DNA from: Streptomyces nodosus
Lineage (GTDB): Bacteria > Actinomycetota > Actinomycetes > Streptomycetales > Streptomycetaceae
Length of the DNA: 64,000 bases
NCBI RefSeq assembly: GCF_008704995.1
Contig: NZ_CP023747.1
Span: forward strand, 4,557,501-4,621,500
Direction of reading: 5' to 3'
The stretch's first letter is position 1, and every line of letters starts with the position of its first letter. A model generated the notes under the pieces. That model made no database searches and was not told the DNA's origin. It saw nothing but the letters and a program-made list of their open reading frames with translations. The translations under genes were made by a program, and so were the position numbers. Positions 25,408-34,184 of this stretch are shown piece by piece.

Positions 25408-26130
25408 TCAGGCGGCGGGGTTGTCGGGGTCGTCGCCGGCGACGGCGATCACGCCGTCGATCCCCGAGAGCGTCTCCACCAGCTCGCTGATCGCGCCGCG
25501 TCCCTCGACCGACATGGTGACCGAGACCGTGCGCGGGACATGGACCTCGTCATGCTGCTCGACCGCGAGATCGTCGACGGTGAAGCCACGCGCCGTGCAC
25601 TCCCCCAGCACCAGCCGCAAGGTGCCGCGTCCGTCCAGATAGGTCAGCCGGAGCCGGAACGGGGCGTACCGGGAGCGGGGGAGCCTCGACGCCAGGGGCG
25701 CCAGGGCCAGCACCACCAGGTAGTGCCCGACCACGCCCCCGATGGCCAGCGCCCACAGCCCCGCCCCGGCGGCCATGCCCACGGCCGCGGTCAGCCAGAT
25801 CGTCGCGGCCGTGGTGAGCCCACGTACGGCGTCCCGCCGGACGAAGATCAGACCGCCGCCGATGAAGCCGATGCCCGACACGATCTGCGCGGCCACCCGG
25901 GACGGGTCGAGGGTCACATGGGAACCGAGGACATCGGTGAACCCGTACTTGGACACCAGCATGATCAGCGCGGCGGCGAACCCCACCAGGGCATGGGTGC
26001 GCATTCCGGCGCTCTTCTGCCGTACCTCCCGCTCCGCCCCGACCGCGACGGACAGCACCAGCGCCAGACCCAGCTCCCCGATCTGGGTCCAGCCCTGTCC
26101 AGTCGGCTCGCCGAAATACGCCAGAATCAT
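25408..26130 (-). CDS. MgtC/SapB-family membrane protein
   Basis: 240 residues. The N-terminal four to five-helix MgtC domain has GAEREVRQKSAGMRTHALVG (about 31-50) and GIGFIGGGLIF (about 88-98). A soluble C-terminal domain (about 155-235) has an ACT-like pattern (TVSVTMSVEGRGAISELVET). MgtC proteins relate to Mg starvation and ATP synthase control in pathogens; the role here is unknown. A TAGGCT box ends 6 nt before the ATG with no ribosome site, so it is probably leaderless. Confidence 0.9.
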   Translation of the reverse strand: MILAYFGEPTGQGWTQIGELGLALVLSVAVGAEREVRQKSAGMRTHALVGFAAALIMLVSKYGFTDVLGSHVTLDPSRVAAQIVSGIGFIGGGLIFVRRDAVRGLTTAATIWLTAAVGMAAGAGLWALAIGGVVGHYLVVLALAPLASRLPRSRYAPFRLRLTYLDGRGTLRLVLGECTARGFTVDDLAVEQHDEVHVPRTVSVTMSVEGRGAISELVETLSGIDGVIAVAGDDPDNPAA

Positions 26131-26229
26131 CGCAACAGCCTAAGGACCAGGCGCCCGTCCGGGTGGGATCGCACGGCTTGTGTCGCTGATTCCGTAAAGT
26201 CCCGAGAAGGCCGGACTGTTTCCCCGGGC

Positions 26230-27738
26230 TCAGGCCCGGTCCTCGCCTCCGGTCCGGGAGGGCAGGGCCACCGTCACCGTGAGGCCCTTGCCGGGGGCCG
26301 TGCACAGGGTCACCTCGCCGTGATGGGCGTCCACCACGCCCTGCACGATGGCCATGCCGAGACCGCTGCCCTCGCCGCCGCCCGCGCGGAAGAAGCGGTC
26401 GAAGACACGGGCCGCGTCCTCCTCGGCGAGCCCCGGCCCCTCGTCCGCGACGGACAGCCGCACCACCCCGCCCTCGCGCTCCACCCCCAAGCGCACCGGG
26501 GCCTCGGCGGGCGTGTGGACGCGGACGTTCGCCACCAGATTGCCGAGCACCTGCCGCAGCCCGGACTCGTCGGCCCGGACCAGCAGGGCGCCGTCCGCGC
26601 ACACCGTCACCGGACGCCCCGGCTGCTGGGCCCGCAGATCCGCCGCCGCGTCCCGCACCAGACGGCTCAGATCGACGTTCCTGAACCGGAGTTCGGGCCG
26701 CTGGTCGAGCCGGGCCAGGACGAGGAGTTCGTCGACCAGCCGGCCCATGCGGTCCACCTCGGCCGTCATCCGCTCCCACGGCCGCTTCCCCTCCGGCTCC
26801 CCGCCGCCCTCCGGCGCGACCCCCAGATCAGGACCGGGCAGCATGCCCTTCTCGTACAGCTGGAGATAGCCGCGGATCGCGGACAGGGGCGTCCGTAGCT
26901 CGTGCGAGGCGTCCGCGACGAAATGCCGCAGCTGGGCGGCGCTGCGCTCGCGTGTCCGGTACGCCGACTCCACCTGGTGGAGCATGGAGTTGAGGGCGGT
27001 GCGCAGCTGCTCGACCTCCAGCGAGGTCTCTCTGCTGGAGGGCACCCGGCGGGTCAGATCGCCCTCGGCGATGGCCGAGGAGGTCTCCACCATGTCCTCC
27101 AGCGGCCGCAGCCGGCGGCCCACATCGACCATGGTCAGCGTGGCGAGCAGCGCCAGCAGCAGGGTCCCGACGGTGAAGTCCAGCCGGAGCGCCTTGGCGA
27201 CACCGGTGTGCAGCACCCCGGTCGAGCGGGCGATCAGCACATAGGTGCCGTCGGCGAGGCGCGCCCCCGTCACCCGGTACGGGTCGCCGCGCAGTTCGAG
27301 CTCGCGTGTCCCGCGGTCCCCGGCGAGGGCGGCCGGGCCGTGGACGGCGGCGGCGAGCGCCCGCTGGGCGGTGGTCGGTCGCAGTCCGGCGACGGTCAGC
27401 GGTGTGCCGTGCCGGTCGACCACCGTGAACACGGTGTCCGGGTTCGGTGAGTCGTCGCCGTGCGGCAGCAGCCGGTCACGGACGACCGCCAGCGTGCCCA
27501 GCGAGTCGAGTTGACGGAGCGTCAGATGTGAGGCCGCCAACGAGTCACGGGTCTTGGCCAGCTCCGTGTCGATCTGGCCGAGCACATAGTGCCGCATCCC
27601 CATCACGCTGACGGCCGTCGCCGCGACGATACCGAGCGCCAGCAGGGCCACGTTCGCCAGCGTCAGCTTGGCCCGCAGGGAGCGGACGCCCCGGCGCCGC
27701 GGCATCGGGGACAGCCTCGGGAGGAGCCCGGAGAGCAT
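26230..27738 (-). CDS. Two-component sensor histidine kinase
   Basis: 502 residues. Two membrane helices (about 24-48 and 187-206) enclose an extracellular sensor of about 138 residues. HAMP follows, then HisKA with phospho-acceptor His279 in VADASHELRTPLSAI. The catalytic domain has an N-box variant NLVANVRVHT, the G1 box VADEGPGL and the G2 box GSGLGMAIV. The insert between H-box and ATPase contains a Pro/Glu/Gly stretch. Its ATG overlaps the regulator stop by 1 nt (TGATG). The signal is unknown; the divergent MMPL transporter suggests envelope lipid or toxic-compound stress. Confidence 0.94.
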   Translation of the reverse strand: MLSGLLPRLSPMPRRRGVRSLRAKLTLANVALLALGIVAATAVSVMGMRHYVLGQIDTELAKTRDSLAASHLTLRQLDSLGTLAVVRDRLLPHGDDSPNPDTVFTVVDRHGTPLTVAGLRPTTAQRALAAAVHGPAALAGDRGTRELELRGDPYRVTGARLADGTYVLIARSTGVLHTGVAKALRLDFTVGTLLLALLATLTMVDVGRRLRPLEDMVETSSAIAEGDLTRRVPSSRETSLEVEQLRTALNSMLHQVESAYRTRERSAAQLRHFVADASHELRTPLSAIRGYLQLYEKGMLPGPDLGVAPEGGGEPEGKRPWERMTAEVDRMGRLVDELLVLARLDQRPELRFRNVDLSRLVRDAAADLRAQQPGRPVTVCADGALLVRADESGLRQVLGNLVANVRVHTPAEAPVRLGVEREGGVVRLSVADEGPGLAEEDAARVFDRFFRAGGGEGSGLGMAIVQGVVDAHHGEVTLCTAPGKGLTVTVALPSRTGGEDRA

Positions 27739-28445
27739 CAGGCGAGCCCGTATCCCACACCCCGCCGGGTGGTGATCAGCGGCGGGCCCAGCGGGTCGAG
27801 CTTGCGGCGCAGATAGCTGATGTAGGTCTCCACGACCGTGGACTCCTGCGGGGTGTGCTCGTACTGCCACACATGGCGCAGCAACTGCTCCTTGGGCACG
27901 ATCCGCCCGCCGTTGCGCACCAGGAAACGCAGCAGCGCGTACTCGGTGGGGGTCAGCTCGACGGTGTGGCCCGCGCGGTGCACCGAGTAGGTCGTCTCGT
28001 CCAGCTCGAGGTCGCCGTAGCGCAGCGGCGGCCGCTGCGGCAGGACGTCGGGGCGGGAGAAGGTACGGCGCAGCACGGCCCGCACCCGGGCGACCACCTC
28101 GTCGATGTTGAAGGGCTTGGTGATGTAGTCGTCGCCGAAGCCGAGCGCGCCGACGATCTCCGCGGGCGCGTCGCGTGCGGTGACGAAGACCACCGCCGAC
28201 CCCGGGTGGCGGGCGCGCAGTTCGCGGCCGAGCGCCCGGCCGTCCCCGTCCGGCAGCATCACATCGAGCAGCGCCACATCGGGCCGGGTGCGCTCGGCGA
28301 GCGCCAGCGCCTCGCGGACCGTGCCCGCGGTCATCACCTGGAAGCGGTGGTAGCGCAGGGCGATGGTGAGGACGTCCGCGATGCTCTCCTCGTCCTCCAC
28401 GACGAGGACCGTCGCTTCCCGGTGCGCTGCCTCGTTGACCGTCAT
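27738..28445 (-). CDS. OmpR/PhoB-family response regulator
   Basis: 235 residues: receiver domain with acidic pocket VEDEE, phospho-acceptor Asp61 in LLDVMLPDGDG and Lys in ITKPF, then a winged helix (LTPTEYALLRFLVRNGGRIV, TYISYLRRKLD, TRRGVGYGL). Start: ATG at 28445 has GATACT 7 nt upstream (leaderless pattern); a GTG two codons upstream is the alternative. It leads the kinase gene. Only 143 bp separate it from the divergent MMPL gene, the most likely target besides its own operon. Confidence 0.94.
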   Translation of the reverse strand: MTVNEAAHREATVLVVEDEESIADVLTIALRYHRFQVMTAGTVREALALAERTRPDVALLDVMLPDGDGRALGRELRARHPGSAVVFVTARDAPAEIVGALGFGDDYITKPFNIDEVVARVRAVLRRTFSRPDVLPQRPPLRYGDLELDETTYSVHRAGHTVELTPTEYALLRFLVRNGGRIVPKEQLLRHVWQYEHTPQESTVVETYISYLRRKLDPLGPPLITTRRGVGYGLA

Positions 28446-28588
28446 GTCCACCAGTATCCGCGGCGGGACGGGGGGCGGGTCCGTGGGCGCCTTGGAGTTC
28501 CTTGAGAGTCACGGCGGGCCGTGCCCGTCCGCGTCCGCCGTTGCCGATGCTGGGGTTCCAGGACCCGGGGGACCCTGACGAAGGAGCG

Positions 28589-31057
28589 ATGAGTGTGACC
28601 ACGATGGCGCGGTGGTGCTACCGGCACCGGCTGACGGTCCTGGCGGTGTGGGTGGCTGCGCTGCTCGGGGTGGGGGTGACGGCGTCCGCCGGGGGCGCGG
28701 ACTACGCGAATGTCTTCTCCCTGCCGGACACCGACTCCAAGTCCGCGTACGACCTGATGGAGAAGGCCTTCCCGAAGGCCTCGGGCGACACCGACACGGT
28801 GGTGTGGAAGGTCGGCCGGGGCTCGGTCCGGAACGCCTCGGTGCGGAACCGGATCGAGCCCGCCCTCGCGAGGATCGCCCGGATGCCGGGGGTCGGCGCG
28901 GTCCGCAGTCCCTACGCGGGTGCCGGGGGAGCGGGGCAGATCAGCCGGGACGGAACGATCGCCTACGCCCAGCTCACCTTCACCGAGCGGGCGAACACGG
29001 TGCCCAAGCAACTGGTGCAGGACGTGGTGGACACCGCGCGGGCGGCCGAACGCCCCGGGCTGGAGGTCGAGTCGGGCGGGCAGGCGGTCAGCAGGATCCA
29101 GCAGCCGCCCGCGGGACTGTCGGAGATGGTGGGGCTCGCGGCGGCGGCGATCGTCCTGTTCCTCGCCTTCGGCTCGCTCTTCGCTATGCTGCTGCCGATC
29201 GCGGTGGCGGTGTTCGGAGTCGGTATCGGTCTGTTCTCCACCCAGCTGATCAGCCATGTCACCGATGTTCCCGACATCGCACCGCTGCTCGCCTCGCTGA
29301 TCGGTCTGGGCGTCGGCATCGACTACGCCCTGTTCATCGTCACCCGGCACCGGCGCGGGATCCTCGGTGGTCTGGAGCCGGAGGACGCGGCGGCGGTCGC
29401 CCTCGACACCTCCGGGCGGGCGGTGCTGTTCGCGGGGGGCACGGTGTGCATCGCGCTCGCCGGGATGCTGGTGACGGATCTGCGCTTCCTGGACGGTGTG
29501 GTCGTCGCCACCTCGCTCACCGTGGTGCTGAGCGTGCTCGCGGCCGTCACCCTGCTGCCGGCGCTGCTCGGGTTCCTCGGCCCGCGGGTGCTCAGCCGGC
29601 GCCAGCGGCGGCGGCTCGCGGCGCCGGGCACCCCTGGGGCGAGCACGCCCGGAGGGCCCGGGGAGGAGCAGGCGGTCGGCCTGGCGGCACGCTGGTCGGG
29701 CACCGTGCAGCGGCGTCCCCGGGTGATCGCCGCGCTCGCCCTGGCCGTCATGGTCGTCCTGGCGCTGCCGGTGCTGTCGCTGCGGCTGGGCGCCACCGAC
29801 CAGGGCAGCGACGACGCCTCGACGACCACCAGGAAGGCGTACGACCTGCTCGCCGAGGGGTTCGGGCCCGGTTTCAACGGGCCGCTCCAGGTTGTCTCGG
29901 CCGGCGGCGACACCACCGCACTGGTCGAGGGGATCGGCGGGACCCCGGGGGTGGCCCGGGCCGTCGCGCTGGCCCCGGCGCACGGTGTCACCGTGATCCA
30001 GGTCGTCCCGACCACCTCGCCGCAGTCCGAGGAGACGGACCGTCTCATCGACACCCTGCGCGACCGGGTGATCCCGAAGGCGGGGGTCACGGCTCATGTC
30101 GGCGGTGCCACGGCGGTCTCCAAGGACTTCGCCTCGGTCACCGGGGACCGGCTGCCGGTCTTTGTCGCGACCATCGTCGGCCTCGGCTTCCTGCTTCTGC
30201 TGATCGCCTTCCGCTCGCTGGTGGTGCCGCTGACCGCGGCCGTGATGAATCTGATCGCCGCCGCCGCGTCCTTCGGCGTCCTGGTGGCGGTCTACCAGTG
30301 GGGCTGGGGACTGGAGTTGCTGGGCCTCGGCAAGGAGGGGCCCATCCAGGCCTTTCTGCCGATCATCATGCTCTCCCTGCTGTTCGGCCTGTCCATGGAC
30401 TACCAGGTCTTCCTGGTGAGCCGGATGCACGAGGAGTGGGTGCACACCCGGGACAACGCCCGCGCGGTGCGGGTGGGGCTCGCGGAGACCAGCCGGGTCA
30501 TCAACTCCGCGGCCCTGATCATGGTCTGCGTCTTCCTGGCCTTCGTCCTCAGCGGCAACCAGGGCGCGGCGATGGCGGGGGTCGGCCTGGCGGCGGCGGT
30601 CGCGCTGGACGCCTTCGTGCTGCGGACGGCGCTGGTGCCGGCAGCGATGCATCTGCTCGGCAGGGCCAACTGGTGGCTGCCCGGCTGGCTGGAGCGCCGG
30701 CTGCCGCATCTGGCGGTGGAACCGGGCGAGGAGCCGCAGGAGGAGACGCCCCGACCGGGCGCCGCGACGGTGGTGCACGGGTTCGTACGGGACGCGGAGG
30801 GCGACCCGGTGGCGGGTGCCGGGGTGACCCTGCTGTCGAAGGGCGGCCGCCAGCTGGACCGGGTCACGTCCCTCGCCGACGGCTCCTACATCGTCGCGGT
30901 GCCGGCGCCGGGGACGTACCTCATGGCGGTGACCTCACCCCTGTACGCGTCCCGCGCCCGGCATCTGACCGTGGGCGAGGAGCCACTGGTGCACGACGTG
31001 GAACTACGGCAGGACGAGGCGAACCCCGTCAGTCATCCTTCTTCTGCCCGGCCCTGA
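28589..31057 (+). CDS. MMPL-family transporter with C-terminal carboxypeptidase-regulatory-like domain
   Basis: 822 residues. Two RND-type halves, each a helix, an external loop domain and five or six helices. The first half has GLGVGIDYALFIVTRHRR (key Asp-Tyr pair) and the second GLSMDYQVFLVSRMHEEW, as in MmpL proteins that export lipids or drugs by proton flow. After the last helix and an acidic linker come about 85 residues (VVHGFVRDAEGDPVAGAGVT, ADGSYIVAVPAPGTYLMAVT) typical of carboxypeptidase-regulatory/Cna-B beta sandwiches, an unusual addition. AAGGAG precedes the ATG. The 3' end overlaps the Uma2 gene by 29 bp. Confidence 0.93.
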   Translation: MSVTTMARWCYRHRLTVLAVWVAALLGVGVTASAGGADYANVFSLPDTDSKSAYDLMEKAFPKASGDTDTVVWKVGRGSVRNASVRNRIEPALARIARMPGVGAVRSPYAGAGGAGQISRDGTIAYAQLTFTERANTVPKQLVQDVVDTARAAERPGLEVESGGQAVSRIQQPPAGLSEMVGLAAAAIVLFLAFGSLFAMLLPIAVAVFGVGIGLFSTQLISHVTDVPDIAPLLASLIGLGVGIDYALFIVTRHRRGILGGLEPEDAAAVALDTSGRAVLFAGGTVCIALAGMLVTDLRFLDGVVVATSLTVVLSVLAAVTLLPALLGFLGPRVLSRRQRRRLAAPGTPGASTPGGPGEEQAVGLAARWSGTVQRRPRVIAALALAVMVVLALPVLSLRLGATDQGSDDASTTTRKAYDLLAEGFGPGFNGPLQVVSAGGDTTALVEGIGGTPGVARAVALAPAHGVTVIQVVPTTSPQSEETDRLIDTLRDRVIPKAGVTAHVGGATAVSKDFASVTGDRLPVFVATIVGLGFLLLLIAFRSLVVPLTAAVMNLIAAAASFGVLVAVYQWGWGLELLGLGKEGPIQAFLPIIMLSLLFGLSMDYQVFLVSRMHEEWVHTRDNARAVRVGLAETSRVINSAALIMVCVFLAFVLSGNQGAAMAGVGLAAAVALDAFVLRTALVPAAMHLLGRANWWLPGWLERRLPHLAVEPGEEPQEETPRPGAATVVHGFVRDAEGDPVAGAGVTLLSKGGRQLDRVTSLADGSYIVAVPAPGTYLMAVTSPLYASRARHLTVGEEPLVHDVELRQDEANPVSHPSSARP

Positions 31058-31646
31058 GGATCTGGCCCACGTCGAGGCTGACCTTGGCGCCGATCGTGTC
31101 GGGCAGCGCGACGATCTCACCGGGGGCGTGCACGCGGTGGTTCTCGTAGGTGTCCCCGGCGGGGTCCGTGAGGACATGGAGGCGCTGGTGCCTGCGGTCG
31201 ACGACGACGTAGACGGGGATCTTCGCCTCGGCGTAGGCGGCGACCTTGGTGCTCAGATCGTTCTTCCAGTTCCCGGAGGTCATCTCCAGAACCAGTCGGA
31301 AGCAGACCGGGTCATAGGCGTTGTTCTCCACGAGGTGGTCCTCGACGTCGGCGTCCACCACCGCGAGGTCGGGGATGGCGTAGTCCTCGGTGTCGGTGGG
31401 GAGCCAGAGCCCGATCCCTTGGACGACCTCCGTGTCTGCACCGTGCAGCCCGGCTGTGACAAAGGGCAGCATGAGTGTGGTGAGAGCGCGAGCGTGGGGG
31501 AAATCCGGGGCTGGGGTCACGAGGAGATTTCCTCCGATGATCTCGACGCGGTAGCCCGGATGGCGCTCCATGATCTCGTCGGCAATGGCCGTGAGCGTGA
31601 ACGGCTGGTCGTCGTCGAAGGGCTGCTCGACGGATGCAGCGGACAT
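31029..31646 (-). CDS. Uma2-family (PD-(D/E)XK-like) protein, copy 1
   Basis: 205 residues of the Uma2/DUF820 family, restriction-endonuclease-like fold. Visible elements: YRVEIIGGNLLVTPAP (about 30-45), YAIPDLAVVDADV with the metal-binding Asp, RLVLEMTSGNWKND and the AAYAEAKIPVYVVVDRR strand-helix with Asp/Lys positions. Family members are numerous in actinobacteria; nuclease activity is predicted, rarely shown. GGAGG precedes the ATG. It is the downstream member of a tandem duplication with the gene at 31812-32432. Its 3' end overlaps the MMPL gene. Confidence 0.88.
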   Translation of the reverse strand: MSAASVEQPFDDDQPFTLTAIADEIMERHPGYRVEIIGGNLLVTPAPDFPHARALTTLMLPFVTAGLHGADTEVVQGIGLWLPTDTEDYAIPDLAVVDADVEDHLVENNAYDPVCFRLVLEMTSGNWKNDLSTKVAAYAEAKIPVYVVVDRRHQRLHVLTDPAGDTYENHRVHAPGEIVALPDTIGAKVSLDVGQILRAGQKKDD

Positions 31647-31650
31647 CGCG

Positions 31651-31800
31651 TGCCTCCTGTGGGCTGGTGTCGAGAGCATCATCGTAGGCACGGTGGGGCC
31701 CGGAGGTCCCGTTCGGCGTGGTTCACCCGATGGTGTTCATCCGGCCCGGTGCCTGCTTCCGGGGTCCGGCAGCATTCTTGTCATGCCCGGCAGGAAGTCC
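31651..31800 (-). repeat. Spacer repeat copy 1, with tetR 3' relic
   Basis: 150 bp matching 32437-32586 at an offset of 786 bp, about 95 percent identical by eye; the first 86 bp differ at one base. The distal half contains the last 20 codons of the TetR gene in frame, with TGA at 31737-31739. A TACGAT box within the common part may drive both Uma2 copies. Confidence 0.9.
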
Positions 31801-31811
31801 GCTCGCGGCCC

Positions 31812-32432
31812 TCAGTGCTTCGCTCGGCCCGCTTCGAGGATCTCGGCCACGTCGAGGGCGACTTCGGCGCCGATGGAGTCGGGCAGAGTGACGGTCTCGC
31901 CGGGGGCGTGCACGCGGTGGTTCTCGTACTTCTCACCGGCGGGGTCCTGGAGGACGTGCAGCCGCTGGTGCCTGCGGTCGACGACGACATAGACGGGGAT
32001 CTTCGCCTCCGCGTAGGCGGCGACCTTGGTGCGTAGGTCGGCCCGGTAGTTGCTGGACGTGACTTCCAGAACCAAGCGGAAGCAGACGGGGTCGTAGCAA
32101 TTGTTCTCGATGCAGTGGTCCTGGTAGTCGGCGTCGACCAGGGAGAGATCGGGGATCGCGTAGTCCTCGACGCCCGTCGGGAGCCAGAGACCGATGCCCT
32201 GGAGCACCTTCGACCCGTTCCCGTGCAGACCGGCGGACAGGAAGGGCACCATGAGACCGGTCAGCGCTTCGGCGTGCGGGCCGTCCGGGGGCGGTGACAC
32301 GAGGATCTGTCCTCCGATGATCTCGACGCGGTAGCCCGGAAGGCGGTCCATGAGCCGGTTCGCCTCGGCGATCAGTGGCCGGTCCCCGTGCGGCCGGTCC
32401 CTGTGCGGCCGCTCAACAGCTGCTGCGGACAT
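31812..32432 (-). CDS. Uma2-family (PD-(D/E)XK-like) protein, copy 2
   Basis: 206-residue paralogue of the neighbouring Uma2 gene, with the same landmarks: YRVEIIGGQILVSPPP, YAIPDLSLVDADY, RLVLEVTSSNY and an identical core AAYAEAKIPVYVVVDRRHQR. N-termini differ more (a His/Arg/Pro-rich start here). It lies 90 nt after the TetR gene on the same strand and belongs to its operon or to a promoter in the conserved spacer. Divergence of the proteins against near identity of the spacers is notable. Confidence 0.88.
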   Translation of the reverse strand: MSAAAVERPHRDRPHGDRPLIAEANRLMDRLPGYRVEIIGGQILVSPPPDGPHAEALTGLMVPFLSAGLHGNGSKVLQGIGLWLPTGVEDYAIPDLSLVDADYQDHCIENNCYDPVCFRLVLEVTSSNYRADLRTKVAAYAEAKIPVYVVVDRRHQRLHVLQDPAGEKYENHRVHAPGETVTLPDSIGAEVALDVAEILEAGRAKH

Positions 32433-32436
32433 CAGG

Positions 32437-32586
32437 TGCCTCCTGTGGGCCGGTGTCGAGAGCATCATCGTAGGCACGGTGGGGCCCGGAGGTCCCGTTC
32501 GGCGTGGTTCACCCGATGGTGATCAGCCGGGCCGGTGCCTGCTCCCGGGGTCCGGCAGCATCCGTGTCATGCCCGGCAGGAAGTCG
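32437..32586 (-). repeat. Spacer repeat copy 2, overlapping the true tetR 3' end
   Basis: Parent copy of the block at 31651-31800. Its last 64 bp are the coding end of the intact TetR gene, its first 86 bp the spacer with the Uma2 ribosome site. The repeat unit as a whole is tetR end, spacer and Uma2 gene, 786 bp. Confidence 0.9.
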
Positions 32587-33263
32587 GTGAACAGGTCGTG
32601 CACCTCGTGGACCAGGGGGCGCAGTACGCGGAAGCGGGCCAGGGCGACGCCCCGTGCGGTGAGGCGGGCGCCGCGCTCGGCCAGCCGGTAGCTGCGCTCG
32701 CGGCCCTGGGTCCGGTCGAAGATCCAATACAGCACGAGCCCCATCTGGGAGAGCCACATCAACTCGGGCAGTGCGTCCCGCAGATCCTCCGGCACCTTGC
32801 TCTTCGCCCCCGCCAGCACCTCCTTGTGGACGGCGATGGCCTCCAGGCGGGCGTGCTCCGATTCGGGGGAGAAGGGGCTGAGCGGGCTGTCCGGGTCGGC
32901 GGCGTTCTTGAAGAACTGCACCGCGAACTCGTGATACGGCGTCGCGATGTCCAGCCATGCCTCCAGGACGCCCGCGAGCCGGGCCTCCAGGTCGGTCTCC
33001 CGCTCCAGCACCTCCCGGACCGCCACCCGGTGCTCGGCGGCGATCCGGTCGTAGAAGCCCTGGATCAGGTGTTCCTTGCCCTCGAAGTAGTAGTAGGCGT
33101 TCCCTACGGAGACCCCGGCCTCCTTGGCGATCGCCCGCATCGTCGTCTTGTCGTAGCCGCGCTCCTGGAACAGCCGCATCGCGGTCTCCAGGATGAGCGC
33201 ACGGGTCTGCTCGGACTTGGTGGGCGCGGCGGTCTCGTCGGCTCGGTCGTTCTTCGGGGGCAC
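32523..33263 (-). CDS. TetR-family transcriptional regulator
   Basis: 246 residues. The N-terminal HTH is clear (ALILETAMRLFQERGYDKTT, then VSVGNAYYYFEGKEHLIQGF). The ligand domain has FFKNAADPDSPLSPFSPES, a block I have seen in a group of actinobacterial TetR proteins with unknown ligand. The GTG at 33263 follows a TAGGCT box by 8 nt, so an internal leaderless transcript is likely. It is the third gene after two palindromic sites at 34185-34243, suited to autoregulation. Its terminal 20 codons are duplicated at 31737-31800. Confidence 0.92.
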   Translation of the reverse strand: MPPKNDRADETAAPTKSEQTRALILETAMRLFQERGYDKTTMRAIAKEAGVSVGNAYYYFEGKEHLIQGFYDRIAAEHRVAVREVLERETDLEARLAGVLEAWLDIATPYHEFAVQFFKNAADPDSPLSPFSPESEHARLEAIAVHKEVLAGAKSKVPEDLRDALPELMWLSQMGLVLYWIFDRTQGRERSYRLAERGARLTARGVALARFRVLRPLVHEVHDLFTDFLPGMTRMLPDPGSRHRPG

Positions 33264-33274
33264 GGACAGAGAGC

Positions 33275-33760
33275 CTAACGAGTGGCGCAGGCGCCGCCGT
33301 CGCACCCGGGCTCGGTGTAGGTCCACCCCGAGGCCGGATCGTAGGTCCAGCCGTCGCCCGACTGGTAGGCCCGGCCGCCCCACTGTGCCCCGCGCCATTT
33401 GGCGGCCGCCAGCACCATCCCCTTGGCGAGCCCCGCACCCGCCGGTGTGCTCAGCCGGTGGGCGAGGGCGCGGTGGCCGCGCAGGGCCCACAGTGTCACG
33501 ACCCAGGCGGCGGGTCCGCGGTAGACCTGACCGGCGTCACCGACGACCGTGATCTCGTCGAGGGTGGCGCGGTGGTCGAGTTCGGGGAAGCGCCGGCGTG
33601 CCTCCTCGGAACCGGCCGGAACCAGGTCCAGCGGCACCAGTTGCGGCTGCCGCACCAGCCAGTCGCGCAGAAAGGCGCACAGGGAGCACTCGGCGTCGTA
33701 CAGGACGGTGAGCCCCCGGACCGGGACGCGCGCGGCGTCCCGGACCTCCGCGGCCGTCAT
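33275..33760 (-). CDS. DCC-family thiol-disulfide oxidoreductase-like protein (DUF393)
   Basis: 161 residues. The family signature is at the start: LTVLYDAECSLCAFLRDWLV, with CxxC. GPAAWVVTLWALRGHR and HRLSTPAGAGL fit the rest of the fold. A second Cys pair near the C-terminus (EPGCDGGACATR) is preceded by Trp/Tyr/Gly-rich sequence. A redox role is inferred. It starts 3 nt after the upstream membrane gene and ends 11 nt before the TetR start, so the three are co-transcribed. Confidence 0.85.
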   Translation of the reverse strand: MTAAEVRDAARVPVRGLTVLYDAECSLCAFLRDWLVRQPQLVPLDLVPAGSEEARRRFPELDHRATLDEITVVGDAGQVYRGPAAWVVTLWALRGHRALAHRLSTPAGAGLAKGMVLAAAKWRGAQWGGRAYQSGDGWTYDPASGWTYTEPGCDGGACATR

Positions 33761-33763
33761 GGC

Positions 33764-34171
33764 TCAGACCCCCGTCGAGGGCTTGACCCAGCCCTGCGGC
33801 CCGACGGGCGGCACCTGCTCCCGCTCCATCACACCGCGCCGCCGGATCCGGTTGAGGACGTACACATTGCCCAGGTGCATCACGCCGAGCACCAGCAGCA
33901 CCACGCCGAGCTTGGTCGACAGGGCCTCGAAGACGCCGCGGGTGTTCTCGACGGTGTCGTGGCTGTTCAGATACAGCGCGACGAACCCGAGGTTGACGAG
34001 GTAGAAGCCGACCACCAGCAGGTGGTTGACCGCGTCGGCGAGCTTCTCGTTCCCGTGCAGCACGTCCTCGAGGAAGACCCGCCCGTTGTGGCTGAGCGTG
34101 CGCGCCACCCAGACCGTCAGGGCGACGCTGATCAGCAGATAGACGACATAGGCGATGACCGTGAGGTCCAT
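33764..34171 (-). CDS. Small integral membrane protein, first gene of the TetR operon
   Basis: 135 residues with three helices (about 4-22, 45-66 and 79-101) and a basic, Pro-rich tail. No family motif recognised. ATG at 34171 follows AAGGGTGGGGG; an in-frame ATG at 34243 would begin inside the operator region and is unlikely. Being promoter-proximal to two palindromes, it is the main candidate target of the TetR protein. Confidence 0.78.
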   Translation of the reverse strand: MDLTVIAYVVYLLISVALTVWVARTLSHNGRVFLEDVLHGNEKLADAVNHLLVVGFYLVNLGFVALYLNSHDTVENTRGVFEALSTKLGVVLLVLGVMHLGNVYVLNRIRRRGVMEREQVPPVGPQGWVKPSTGV

Positions 34172-34184
34172 GCCCCCACCCTTC

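Noticed and set aside
28442..30778. 778-codon minus-strand open frame opposite the MMPL gene
   Set aside because: His/Arg/Gln-rich antisense shadow; the MMPL frame has two clear transporter halves.
31651..32586. Direct repeats as a CRISPR array
   Set aside because: Only two long copies 786 bp apart containing gene sequence; no short regular repeat-spacer pattern.
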